Shown here: one piece after another, positions 24,051 to 31,940 of the stretch | Numbering within the stretch: position 1 is the first letter of the stretch | Layout of the letters: each line of letters begins with the position of its first letter | Source: Deltaproteobacteria bacterium | Lineage (GTDB): Bacteria; Desulfobacterota; Desulfobulbia; Desulfobulbales; Desulfurivibrionaceae | Assembly (NCBI GenBank): GCA_021847425.1 | Contig: JAJZRF010000015.1 | Coordinates: forward strand, 1 to 51,916 | Direction: 5' to 3' | Length of the DNA stretch: 51,916 bases | The notes under the pieces: model-generated | What the model was told of the DNA's origin: nothing | Seen by the model: only the letters and a program-made list of their open reading frames with translations | Database searches by the model: none | Made by a program: the position numbers and the translations under genes

Positions 24051-25145
24051 ATGATGCGGCGCCAGGCAGTTGGGGTTGGACTCTTTTTAGCGATGTTTGC
24101 ATGTCCGGGCATATGTGCGGCCAGGGTGACCGGGTTGTGCGTCAATTGTCACACCATGCATAACAGCCAGGGCGGCAGCCCCATGGCCTATACCGTCAGC
24201 AGTACCGGAGCTAAGACCTACGGCGGCCAGCTGAATGCGGGGCTGCTCAATACCGATTGTGTCGGCTGCCATCAGGGCACCAATTTTGCCGGTTCGATCC
24301 CTTTTGTCCTTGATACCGGTTCGCCCAACTATGGAACCACCGGCACCGAGGCGGGGACAACCACCCTGGCCGGGGGCAATTTTTACTGGGTCTGCCAGGG
24401 GAATGATAGAGCCGGGCATAATGTTTCCGGGATTACGTTGGTGGATGCAACCCTCGGCGTAATTCCGCCGGGTGGTACGGCCATGGCAGGCCAGCTCACC
24501 TGCGCCGGCACCCTGGGTTGCCATGGCAGCTCTTCGGTCGCCATGCCGACCCAGGCGGTTATGGGGGGCCATCACAGCAAGGACATGACCGTTTGGCAGG
24601 ATGGCACTTCCGTGGCGAAGAGCTACCGGTTTCTAAACGGCATCCAGGGACTGGAGGACAGCCTCTATGAATTGCAGCCAACGGCGAGCAGGCACAACAA
24701 GTATTACGGGAAAAACCGCATTTCGGAGACCGATACCGCCGCAGGCACCATCAGCAGCCTCTGCGCCCGATGTCATGGTTCTTTTCATAACGGCAGCGGC
24801 AATATTGCGGCCGGTTCTTTCGGCGCCGGGGTCTGGCTCAGGCATCCGGTCGATTTTGACATGAGCAATGCGGTTTCGAGTACGGAATACACCACCTATA
24901 ACAATGGGACCGGCTCGGCCAATCCCTACAGCGTCATCGCGCCGGTGGCGACCAACAGTACCACGGCGGTGGTGAATTCCACCGTGGATATTGCGACGCA
25001 TTCCAATAATGCCATCGTCATGTGCCTCTCCTGCCACCGGGCCCATGGCACCCCCAATGATGCAATATTGCGCTGGAATTATAAACAATGGCCGCAAGCG
25101 GGCGGCTACAATGGGTGCGCGGTATGTCATACTACAAAAAATTGA
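24051..25145 (+). CDS. OmcS-like hexaheme c-type cytochrome (paralog 3)
   Basis: This encodes 364 aa from ATG 24051, preceded by AGGGGCC, 7 nt after the NHL stop. A second ATG follows at once (24054). Heme sites: CVNCH (30-34), CVGCH, CAGTLGCH (151-158, CX5CH), CARCH, CLSCH and CAVCH near the C-terminus. OmcS-like landmarks: CHTMHNSQGG, AGHNVSG, PPGGTAMAGQLTC, SYRFLNG, CHGSFHNG, WLRHPVDFDM, CLSCHRAHGT, LRWNYKQ. It is the closest of the three to OmcS in length and heme number (OmcS mature form about 407 aa, six hemes, from memory). Adjacent genes on both sides (NHL, octaheme) look like a filament-gene unit of its own. Confidence 0.88.
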   Translation: MMRRQAVGVGLFLAMFACPGICAARVTGLCVNCHTMHNSQGGSPMAYTVSSTGAKTYGGQLNAGLLNTDCVGCHQGTNFAGSIPFVLDTGSPNYGTTGTEAGTTTLAGGNFYWVCQGNDRAGHNVSGITLVDATLGVIPPGGTAMAGQLTCAGTLGCHGSSSVAMPTQAVMGGHHSKDMTVWQDGTSVAKSYRFLNGIQGLEDSLYELQPTASRHNKYYGKNRISETDTAAGTISSLCARCHGSFHNGSGNIAAGSFGAGVWLRHPVDFDMSNAVSSTEYTTYNNGTGSANPYSVIAPVATNSTTAVVNSTVDIATHSNNAIVMCLSCHRAHGTPNDAILRWNYKQWPQAGGYNGCAVCHTTKN

Positions 25146-26434
25146 GTCGAAAGAGCGCACTGGGGGCCGGGCTCTTCTGCCTGCTCCTGCCTGCCGTTGC
25201 CCTGGCCGGAGGGTATCTGCTTTCGGCCCACGGCTCCACCACCGCCGGGGTCGCCCGCCCGGCAATGACCAGCGCCGGATACGGCCAGGGCAACTGCGCC
25301 CATTGCCATGAGATGCATGCCAGCCTTGGCGGGGTCGAGCCTGCGCCCGCAGGAGGGGCGCCAAGTCCCTATGCGGTCTTTGCCCAGAATTTCGACACGA
25401 CATTCACCGTCAATCCCTACGGCCAGGGGAGCGATTTCTGCTTCTATTGCCACAACAGCACAGGCTCGGTCCAGCAGGTGACAAACCAAGACTACAGCGC
25501 AACCTTCGGCAACGGCGACAGCACCGGACCCCAGTCGATTATGGCGGCCTTCAACCAAGCTTCCTATCACAATCTCGGCGACATTAAAACGTTTGTCACC
25601 AACAACTCCAGCACATATTCCTGGTTCAGCAGCAGCTACAGCAACCCCTGCAACGGTTGCCACAACCCGCATCTGGCCAAGCGCAACTGGTATTCCGGCC
25701 TCAGCGGATATCCGTTGAATGCCGCCATTTCCAAACCGAGCAGTCACTTCAGCCTCTGGGGCGAGACCCAGCTCATGTCGGCCTACACGAATTCCTATGA
25801 CGCGCCCTATACCACCTATCAATCAACCTATTCCACGAGCTACCGGGAACCGGCCGGGGTGGGCGTGGCCAACGGCTCCAAGACCCCGGACTATCCGGGA
25901 TTCTGCACCGACTGTCATACCAGTACGGCCACCATTTACAGCACAACTCTGGGCCGGAACCTCAAGATGATAAACTGGACAAGCGCGGGAGACATACATG
26001 GCGGATTTGCGCGGTATTACAGTACGATAAGCAATAGAGACCCCTATGCCCACGATGCGGCAACAGCGAGTAATTTTGTCCTTTCCTGTCTGGATTGTCA
26101 CGAGCCCCACGGCTCTCCGAACATCATGCTCCTGCGGCGCAGGATAAACGGCGAGAACCTGGAAGGGAACATCACCACCACCAATGTCATGGGCTATGTA
26201 TGTCGGCGCTGCCATCTGGATGATAAGGGCGCAGCGGCCGGCACCAATACACTCAATAAATGGCAATACGTGCACCACTTGGCAAGCTATCATCCCTATA
26301 CCCCAATTCAATGCGGTTTTTGCCATGGAAGCGGCGGGCCAACTCCGCCCCCAATCCCTTGCGGCAACTGTCATGGGCATGGCATGACGGACAGCTGGGC
26401 TGGAAGCAGAGCGACGGGGAACAAAGCTTTTTAA
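25124..26434 (+). CDS. Octaheme c-type cytochrome
   Basis: This encodes 436 aa from ATG 25124, overlapping the end of paralog 3 by 22 nt, so it is translationally coupled. The signal peptide (SALGAGLFCLLLPAVALAGG) is normal. Eight CXXCH motifs: CAHCHEMH, CFYCH, CNGCHNPH, CTDCH, CLDCHEPHG, CRRCH, CGFCH and CGNCH. Long Gly/Ser/Tyr-rich spacers, for example between residues about 140 and 250, resemble exported surface cytochromes more than the compact periplasmic ones. It may be a surface or terminal element associated with the OmcS-like subunit. It is not recognisably an OmcS paralog. Confidence 0.85.
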   Translation: MSYYKKLSRKSALGAGLFCLLLPAVALAGGYLLSAHGSTTAGVARPAMTSAGYGQGNCAHCHEMHASLGGVEPAPAGGAPSPYAVFAQNFDTTFTVNPYGQGSDFCFYCHNSTGSVQQVTNQDYSATFGNGDSTGPQSIMAAFNQASYHNLGDIKTFVTNNSSTYSWFSSSYSNPCNGCHNPHLAKRNWYSGLSGYPLNAAISKPSSHFSLWGETQLMSAYTNSYDAPYTTYQSTYSTSYREPAGVGVANGSKTPDYPGFCTDCHTSTATIYSTTLGRNLKMINWTSAGDIHGGFARYYSTISNRDPYAHDAATASNFVLSCLDCHEPHGSPNIMLLRRRINGENLEGNITTTNVMGYVCRRCHLDDKGAAAGTNTLNKWQYVHHLASYHPYTPIQCGFCHGSGGPTPPPIPCGNCHGHGMTDSWAGSRATGNKAF

Positions 26435-26451
26435 TCTTACGGTGGAAAACC

Positions 26452-27918
26452 ATGGCTTCATACGGGTCGGAAAACAGCAATGATACGGGATCAGTGCCCT
26501 GTCGGCCGAAATGGCAAAACACCATTGTCCTCCTGCTGTTGTCCCTGTTGCTCAGCTCCTGCGCCGGTACCGAGGGCAAGCGTCCGAGCTCCCTTGCCCC
26601 GGTGAGGGCTCCTGGTGCCAACGAAGCGTTGCTCTCCGTCTTTCTGCATCTGGCCAAGCCTGCTTCCGTCGGACTCTGGATGGAGGTGAATTCCGCGGCC
26701 CTGGTGGGAGAAAACACGGTTATTCCCCTGGACATGGAGAGAACCCCGTTTGCCGCCGGGGAAATCATGGGCGGGCAGCGTTTTGTCGCCCGAGGGGTTG
26801 TGGCGCCTGGGCGTTACAGGGCGTTGCGCCTGACCATTAACAAGGCGGCCTTGGTGCGGCAGAGCGACAAACTGTTTCTTTCCGTGCCTGAACCGGTGGT
26901 GGAGCTTCCCTTGCCCACCGATTTTCGTCTGGAGGCTGGAGTAAGCCGCTCCCTTTTTTTGGTCTGGGATGAGGAGGCTTCCGTGAGGAACAGCGCCTTT
27001 TTTGTTCCCAGCCTGGCGGTCATACCGGAGCAGCTGCCCCTGCTTGCCGATCTGGCTTATGTGAGCTGTCCGGACATTGATACGGTGTATCTGGTTCGGA
27101 CGGACAACAACCGGGTCTGCGGCTCCTTGGCCATAAGCGGCAAACCAACCTATATGGCCTATGATCCGGGACGCAAGCGTTTGTATGTGTTGGCCACGGA
27201 GAGTGCCGCCATCTTCGTGGTGGACGCCGCCACCAACAGGATTATTGACCGCATCAAGATTCCCATGACCGTCAACCCGTCTTATTTTCTGACGAATGAC
27301 GGGAAATGGGGATATGTCCTTGATCAGGACGAGGATTCCCTGCTCAAAATCGATCTGCTTCAAGGCAATTTGGACAGGCGCATCCGTTTGGGCGACAAGC
27401 CGCGTTTTTTGCTCTGGGTGCCTGCGCTTGCGCAATTGGCCATTTCTTCGGGGTTGTCGCGGACGGTTTATCTGCTTGACCCGGAAACCCTGACCACCAG
27501 GGGCACTGTGTTGGTGGGCAATGGGGCGGACGGCTTGCTTGCCACGGACAATTATTTGTATGTGGCGGAAAGTTCGTCGAACACCGTGGGCATTAATGAT
27601 TTGCGCAGCGGGCAGCTCATTAAAAGGGTCAATGTCGGCTTCATGCCCAGGCGTCTGGTTCAGAGCGACAGCCGGATATACATAAGCAACTTTTCGGATA
27701 ACACGGTTTCGGTGCTTGCCGTCCAGCAGCAGGCGGTGCTTCGGGATATCCGGGTGGGAGAGATGCCTCTGGAAATGGCGGTTTCCGCCAACCACAAATG
27801 GGTTTATGTTGCGGAACAGGGCACGGGAAAGCTTGCTGTTATAGATCAGACGACAAACCGGGTTGTACAGCATGTTGAACTGGGAGCAAAGCCGCAGCAT
27901 CTCCTTGTTGTGCCGTAA
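26452..27918 (+). CDS. YVTN-type beta-propeller lipoprotein
   Basis: This encodes 488 aa from ATG 26452 (GGTGG 8 nt upstream). Lipobox-like SSCAG follows a hydrophobic segment (IVLLLLSLLLSSCA), so it is probably lipid-anchored. Residues about 45-200 form a DUF4382-like beta domain (FLHLAKPASVGLWMEVNSAAL, GRYRALRLTINKAAL). Residues about 210-488 hold YVTN/NHL repeats (AYDPGRKRLYVLATESAAIF, LATDNYLYVAESSSNTVG, MAVSANHKWVYVAEQGTGK), consistent with a seven-bladed propeller. It starts 17 nt after the octaheme gene. It may anchor cytochromes or filaments at the outer membrane; no enzyme motif is visible. Confidence 0.78.
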   Translation: MASYGSENSNDTGSVPCRPKWQNTIVLLLLSLLLSSCAGTEGKRPSSLAPVRAPGANEALLSVFLHLAKPASVGLWMEVNSAALVGENTVIPLDMERTPFAAGEIMGGQRFVARGVVAPGRYRALRLTINKAALVRQSDKLFLSVPEPVVELPLPTDFRLEAGVSRSLFLVWDEEASVRNSAFFVPSLAVIPEQLPLLADLAYVSCPDIDTVYLVRTDNNRVCGSLAISGKPTYMAYDPGRKRLYVLATESAAIFVVDAATNRIIDRIKIPMTVNPSYFLTNDGKWGYVLDQDEDSLLKIDLLQGNLDRRIRLGDKPRFLLWVPALAQLAISSGLSRTVYLLDPETLTTRGTVLVGNGADGLLATDNYLYVAESSSNTVGINDLRSGQLIKRVNVGFMPRRLVQSDSRIYISNFSDNTVSVLAVQQQAVLRDIRVGEMPLEMAVSANHKWVYVAEQGTGKLAVIDQTTNRVVQHVELGAKPQHLLVVP

Positions 27919-27957
27919 TTCCCGTTACAATTTCCGCGTATACGAAAAACGGAACCG

Positions 27958-29166
27958 ATGAAAAAAATCTTGGAAAATTATCTGAGGCCGCGCAGCTTCT
28001 TTGCGGGCGCATTGGTCCTGGCCCTCTTTTTGGCCATTTATGGTTGGAGCATGGCCGATAACGTACCTGCCCCCGAGCAGTGCTGCGAGTGTCACCGGCA
28101 GGTGTGCGAGGATACGGCGGACAAGCGCTATGTGCATGCCCCGTTCCGAGAGAGACAATGTGCCCTGTGTCATATCGCCCCTTCCGGAACGGATCGGATT
28201 GCTATTGCCAAAAACGGCCAGAGCCAGGTGCAATGGCTGACCGAGAGCTCTCCACGGCAGGAGATAGAGTCCTGGTTTTCCATCCCGCCGGTCCTGGCAG
28301 GCAAGAAGATCATTCTTCAGGCGGAAGGGCTTGGCAGGAAAATGGTTCGGATGGAGGTGCAGTTGCCTAACTTTTTAGAGGCGGAACAGCTGGGCGCTGT
28401 TTCCAGACCACCTGAAATTTCAGGGCTTGGCGTGGATGAGGTCAAGCAGGGTGTTTTGCTGACAGCGCGGGTTATCTGGAAGACCGAAAGGATTACTGAC
28501 TCGACCGTGTTGTACGGGGAAAACGCACCAGCGGGCAAAAGTATTGTCGACCCCCGGCTGACCAAGGAGCATGAAGTGCTGTTGACGGATCTGCAGCCGG
28601 GAAGAAACTACAGTTTTGTCGCGGTTTCGCAGGATATTTTTGGAAATAAAACGGTTTCTCCGGCAAAGACTTTTTCTACCCGCACATTCTTTAGCCGGCC
28701 TCGCGTGGAACAAGCAAAGACCACTGAAAAGGTCACGGTCTCCGGGAAATACTTCCGGGTTGATAATCGGTTTTTCGCAAAATTTGTCGCCAATCAACCG
28801 ATCCGCGTGAGGCTTGGAACCCTTGCAGGACAGATGATTAACGTTTCCACCAAAGCAGCATCCAGCGGACGGACCGGCAAGCTGCCTCCGGGACATCTGC
28901 CGTTGACGGATTCCCGTTTTCTCAATACCGGCGTTTGTTACAGCTGCCATCCGCAAACAAAGGGAGTGTTGTCTCATCCCGTGGATGTGCTGCCCAAGCG
29001 GGGAATGATAATTGATAACCGTGCGTATAAACTCTCTGGAGATGGCCGGATTACCTGTATGTCCTGCCATATGCCCCACGCCTCGGATAATGAGTACAGA
29101 GTGATTCTGAGCGATAAGAAGAAGTTATGCCTTGGCTGTCATAAAAATTTCGGGGGTGGGCTCTAA
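27958..29166 (+). CDS. Pentaheme cytochrome with central fibronectin-III-like domain
   Basis: This encodes 402 aa, start ATG 27958, with an uncleaved or poorly cleaved N-terminal membrane segment (FFAGALVLALFLAIYGWS), so it may be inner-membrane anchored. Two CXXCH motifs sit near the N-terminus (CCECH, CALCH), and three at the C-terminus (CYSCH, CMSCH, CLGCH). In between, at about residues 140-245, is a fibronectin-III/purple-acid-phosphatase-type beta-sandwich (GVLLTARVIWKTERITDSTV..YSFVAVSQDIFGN). Separating heme pairs by a beta module is unusual. By its anchor it may take electrons from the quinol-oxidising side and pass them to the periplasmic polyheme proteins. It is the last gene of the locus. 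Confidence 0.8.
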   Translation: MKKILENYLRPRSFFAGALVLALFLAIYGWSMADNVPAPEQCCECHRQVCEDTADKRYVHAPFRERQCALCHIAPSGTDRIAIAKNGQSQVQWLTESSPRQEIESWFSIPPVLAGKKIILQAEGLGRKMVRMEVQLPNFLEAEQLGAVSRPPEISGLGVDEVKQGVLLTARVIWKTERITDSTVLYGENAPAGKSIVDPRLTKEHEVLLTDLQPGRNYSFVAVSQDIFGNKTVSPAKTFSTRTFFSRPRVEQAKTTEKVTVSGKYFRVDNRFFAKFVANQPIRVRLGTLAGQMINVSTKAASSGRTGKLPPGHLPLTDSRFLNTGVCYSCHPQTKGVLSHPVDVLPKRGMIIDNRAYKLSGDGRITCMSCHMPHASDNEYRVILSDKKKLCLGCHKNFGGGL

Positions 29167-29326
29167 ATGAAGTGTCCCCCCAGTCCTTGGGTTGCCGTCA
29201 GTCGAGCCTCGACGCGGACACAACGTTCTACCCCAAGCAGTTCCGCGCTGTTGGACCGGCGCTTTTTTTCTTGATATCTCCCACTACTTGCGTGACTTTG
29301 AGCGGTTCACGTAAAAAGGAACGCAG
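29167..29326. other. Intergenic stretch between the cytochrome locus and the cyclase gene
   Basis: About 160 nt. I see no clear hairpin terminator or promoter here; small frames that cross it have no family features. Confidence 0.5.
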
Positions 29327-31276
29327 ATGCCCGACCAACAGCAGGATGCAGCAGAACAGACTACTGGACACCGAATAGCCGGGTTATTCAACTGTCAGCA
29401 AAAAAATCCCTTCAGTTGTTTGATCAGAAAAGCGCTTGACACCGGAATCACCGGAAAACTTCTGGGCATGCTGGTCGTCTCGCTTCTCGGCTTCACCCTG
29501 GTCCTCGTCCAGGACACTTACACCCTGCGCAAAATCGAAAGACTGACCGACAACATCAAGGATGCAAACATCCCCCAGTACAAGGCAAGCCAGTACATCC
29601 TCCGGAGCTTGAATGGCTTCAAAATTTCCCTCCTCCACCTGCTGCACCAAAAAAATGTCACCGCGGACGACAAGAATATCCTTGCGAACCTCCAGAGACT
29701 GAAGCTGCTTGAGCGCATGGTGCTTGCCATGAGGGATGGCGGCACCATCATGGATGTGTCCAAGTCTTCGCAGAAAACCATGGACATCATCACAATTGCC
29801 CCAACCAGCAGTCCGGAAATGACGACCCAGGTCAACGGGGTCATCGCCGAATTCACCGCTCTTGAAAAAAACTTCCAGGCCCTGGTTGATTCCCTTGCCC
29901 AGCAGCCCGGCAGCCCGGCTGCCGATCAATACACCGAGGAGGTAGTGGGAAATCTCGACGAGCTGCACAACCTTGTCACCAACCTGGCCATAACCGTAAA
30001 CGATAGCTACAACCGCAACCTCAAGGAAACCGCAACGACCATCAAAAACTCGCAGTTCAAGCTCTACCTCACCAGCGCCATCATCGCCGTCATTCTCTTC
30101 ATCGGCACCATGTTGTACATCATGCTCATCGTGATTCCACTCAAGGATATCCTCGATAAAATCAAACAGATCGCAAAGGGAGAAGGAACCCTCTCTCAGC
30201 GGATCGAGGTTCACACCCACGACGAAGTCGGTCAGCTGGCCAAGGAACTGAATACCCTGGTCGACAATATATTCAGCCTGAACACCTTCAAGGCCATCAT
30301 TGAGGAGGAAGAGACCACCACCGAGGTGAACAAGCGCCTGGCCAAACTCCTGCAGGAGCGCTACAAATTCAAAAACCTTTTCATCTACGAGATTTCCGGC
30401 AGCAAGAATAACATGGCCGTTGCCTTTGCCTCCGCCTATGAAAACCTCTGCAGTCCGGACATCCTCGATGACAGCAATTATTGCCGGGCCAAACGCACCG
30501 GTCATCCCATCTCCTCCATCGAATACCCTGCCATCTGCAAAAAATTCCCCCACGGAGACAGACTGGAGCACCACTGCATCCCCATGATCGCCAACGGCAT
30601 GGCGGTGGGAATCGTCCAGTTTCTGCTGGACAAAGGCCACCCTGCGGCGGAACTGGAAAACTTTGAAAAGCGGGTCAGGAGAGCCAGCCGCTACATCAAA
30701 GAGGCGACTCCGGTGCTTGAAGCCAAGCGCTTTGCCTCGGCCTTGCAGGAGACCACCCTGAAAGACCCGATGACCGATCTTTACAACCGGCGTTTTCTCG
30801 AGACCTACACCGAAACCTTGGTCGCAAGCACAATACGGCGCGCCTCAAAACTCGGCATCCTCATGTGCGACATGGATTTCTTTAAGGAGGTCAATGACAA
30901 TTACGGCCATGAAACCGGCGACGTGGTGCTGATCAAAACCGCGGATGTGCTCAAAAGCCGCGTCAGGGCATCGGACACGGTTATCCGCTATGGCGGGGAA
31001 GAATTCCTGATTCTGCTCACCGATGTGCATGGCCGTAACGATGTAGCCGAACTTGCGGAAAAAATTCGCAGCACCATGGAGCAGACCGTTATCAACATCC
31101 CGGATGGGACCCTAAAAAAGACCCTCAGCATCGGGTACAGCCTTTTCCCCGACGACACACAAGGGCTCTGGGAAGCCATCAAGTTCGCCGACGTCGCCCT
31201 CTATCGGGCAAAAGAATCCGGCCGCAACAGGGTCATCGGTTTTCAGCCGGAGATGTGGTCCCAGGAGAAATATTGA
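29327..31276 (+). CDS. Membrane diguanylate cyclase, HAMP-GGDEF
   Basis: This encodes 649 aa. Two membrane segments (about 43-62 and 246-268) enclose a helical periplasmic sensor region. HAMP follows (about 270-325), then a linker domain with GAF-like features (about 325-465) and GGDEF (about 475-645). The catalytic motif is GGEEF (YGGEEF), the metal-binding DMDFF is present, and an inhibitory RxxD site (RASD) lies five residues before GGEEF, so it should be active and feedback-inhibited by c-di-GMP. It sits just after the cytochrome locus, and a second GGDEF sensor is at the window's left end, so c-di-GMP (or a related dinucleotide) may tune surface electron transfer. Base composition is similar to its neighbours. 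Confidence 0.92.
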   Translation: MPDQQQDAAEQTTGHRIAGLFNCQQKNPFSCLIRKALDTGITGKLLGMLVVSLLGFTLVLVQDTYTLRKIERLTDNIKDANIPQYKASQYILRSLNGFKISLLHLLHQKNVTADDKNILANLQRLKLLERMVLAMRDGGTIMDVSKSSQKTMDIITIAPTSSPEMTTQVNGVIAEFTALEKNFQALVDSLAQQPGSPAADQYTEEVVGNLDELHNLVTNLAITVNDSYNRNLKETATTIKNSQFKLYLTSAIIAVILFIGTMLYIMLIVIPLKDILDKIKQIAKGEGTLSQRIEVHTHDEVGQLAKELNTLVDNIFSLNTFKAIIEEEETTTEVNKRLAKLLQERYKFKNLFIYEISGSKNNMAVAFASAYENLCSPDILDDSNYCRAKRTGHPISSIEYPAICKKFPHGDRLEHHCIPMIANGMAVGIVQFLLDKGHPAAELENFEKRVRRASRYIKEATPVLEAKRFASALQETTLKDPMTDLYNRRFLETYTETLVASTIRRASKLGILMCDMDFFKEVNDNYGHETGDVVLIKTADVLKSRVRASDTVIRYGGEEFLILLTDVHGRNDVAELAEKIRSTMEQTVINIPDGTLKKTLSIGYSLFPDDTQGLWEAIKFADVALYRAKESGRNRVIGFQPEMWSQEKY

Positions 31277-31397
31277 GTAGCGATATGCGCCGTTTCCTGA
31301 GTGAATGTGAAATAACAAGATTTGAAAATATTTGATATGCAATGCGGGTGATTTCCTGGCAGCGTGGATAAAAACAAGAAGACTTGAGGGCGTATGC

Positions 31398-31928
31398 ATG
31401 ACTGGTTTTAAAAGAAAGAAGTTGAATCTGGCTGTGAAAAAAGAGCTTCAGCGCTGGTTGCTGGTGCGAATTTTTGGAGTGGTTCTCTTGAGCTCCTTGA
31501 TTGCCGCTTTTATTCTGTATTTTTATGCCCATAAGGAAGTCGGCGATTCCTACTATAATGCCCATATTACCATCAGGCATGTCAGTGATCTGCTCTGGCC
31601 GGTGATTGCAGCTGGCTCCATGGTAAGCCTGGTGAGCGGTATGCTCCTCGCTGTTTTTCTGCCGCAAAAGATAGCCGGGCCGATTTATCGGATCGAAAAG
31701 GAGTTGGAGAGGCTTGGGCAGGGAGATCTGACGGTGGAAATCAGGTTGCGTTCCAAGGATCCATTTCAGGATTTAGTCGGGGATATCAATCAAAGCATCG
31801 CCGGCTTGAGGAGCCACATTCGGGTAATTCAGGATATCTGCAACGAAATTGAAAAATCAGACGAAGGTGGGGGGCTGAGTGATCAGAAAAAACTTGCCTG
31901 TTACGAGCTGAAATTCTTTAAGACCTGA
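31398..31928 (+). CDS. HAMP-only membrane protein
   Basis: This encodes 176 aa from ATG 31398 (TTGAGGG upstream; the open frame extends to 31332). Two membrane helices (about 23-45 and 69-93) flank a short periplasmic loop of about 24 residues. A HAMP domain (about 95-147, QKIAGPIYRIEKELERLGQG, then DLTVEI) follows, then a short helical tail. No kinase, GGDEF or methyl-accepting domain. Such proteins are sometimes accessory signal transmitters. Its stop is 12 nt from the end of the oppositely oriented rodA. Confidence 0.7.
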   Translation: MTGFKRKKLNLAVKKELQRWLLVRIFGVVLLSSLIAAFILYFYAHKEVGDSYYNAHITIRHVSDLLWPVIAAGSMVSLVSGMLLAVFLPQKIAGPIYRIEKELERLGQGDLTVEIRLRSKDPFQDLVGDINQSIAGLRSHIRVIQDICNEIEKSDEGGGLSDQKKLACYELKFFKT

Positions 31929-31940
31929 GCGGCGGATCGA

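Noticed and set aside
26491-27900. Minus-strand frame (469 codons) opposite the propeller lipoprotein
   Set aside because: No signal, domain or start site; antisense shadow of a well-supported gene.
29172-29378. 68-codon frame between the pentaheme gene and the cyclase gene
   Set aside because: No ribosome site or domain, and it overlaps the start of the well-supported cyclase gene.
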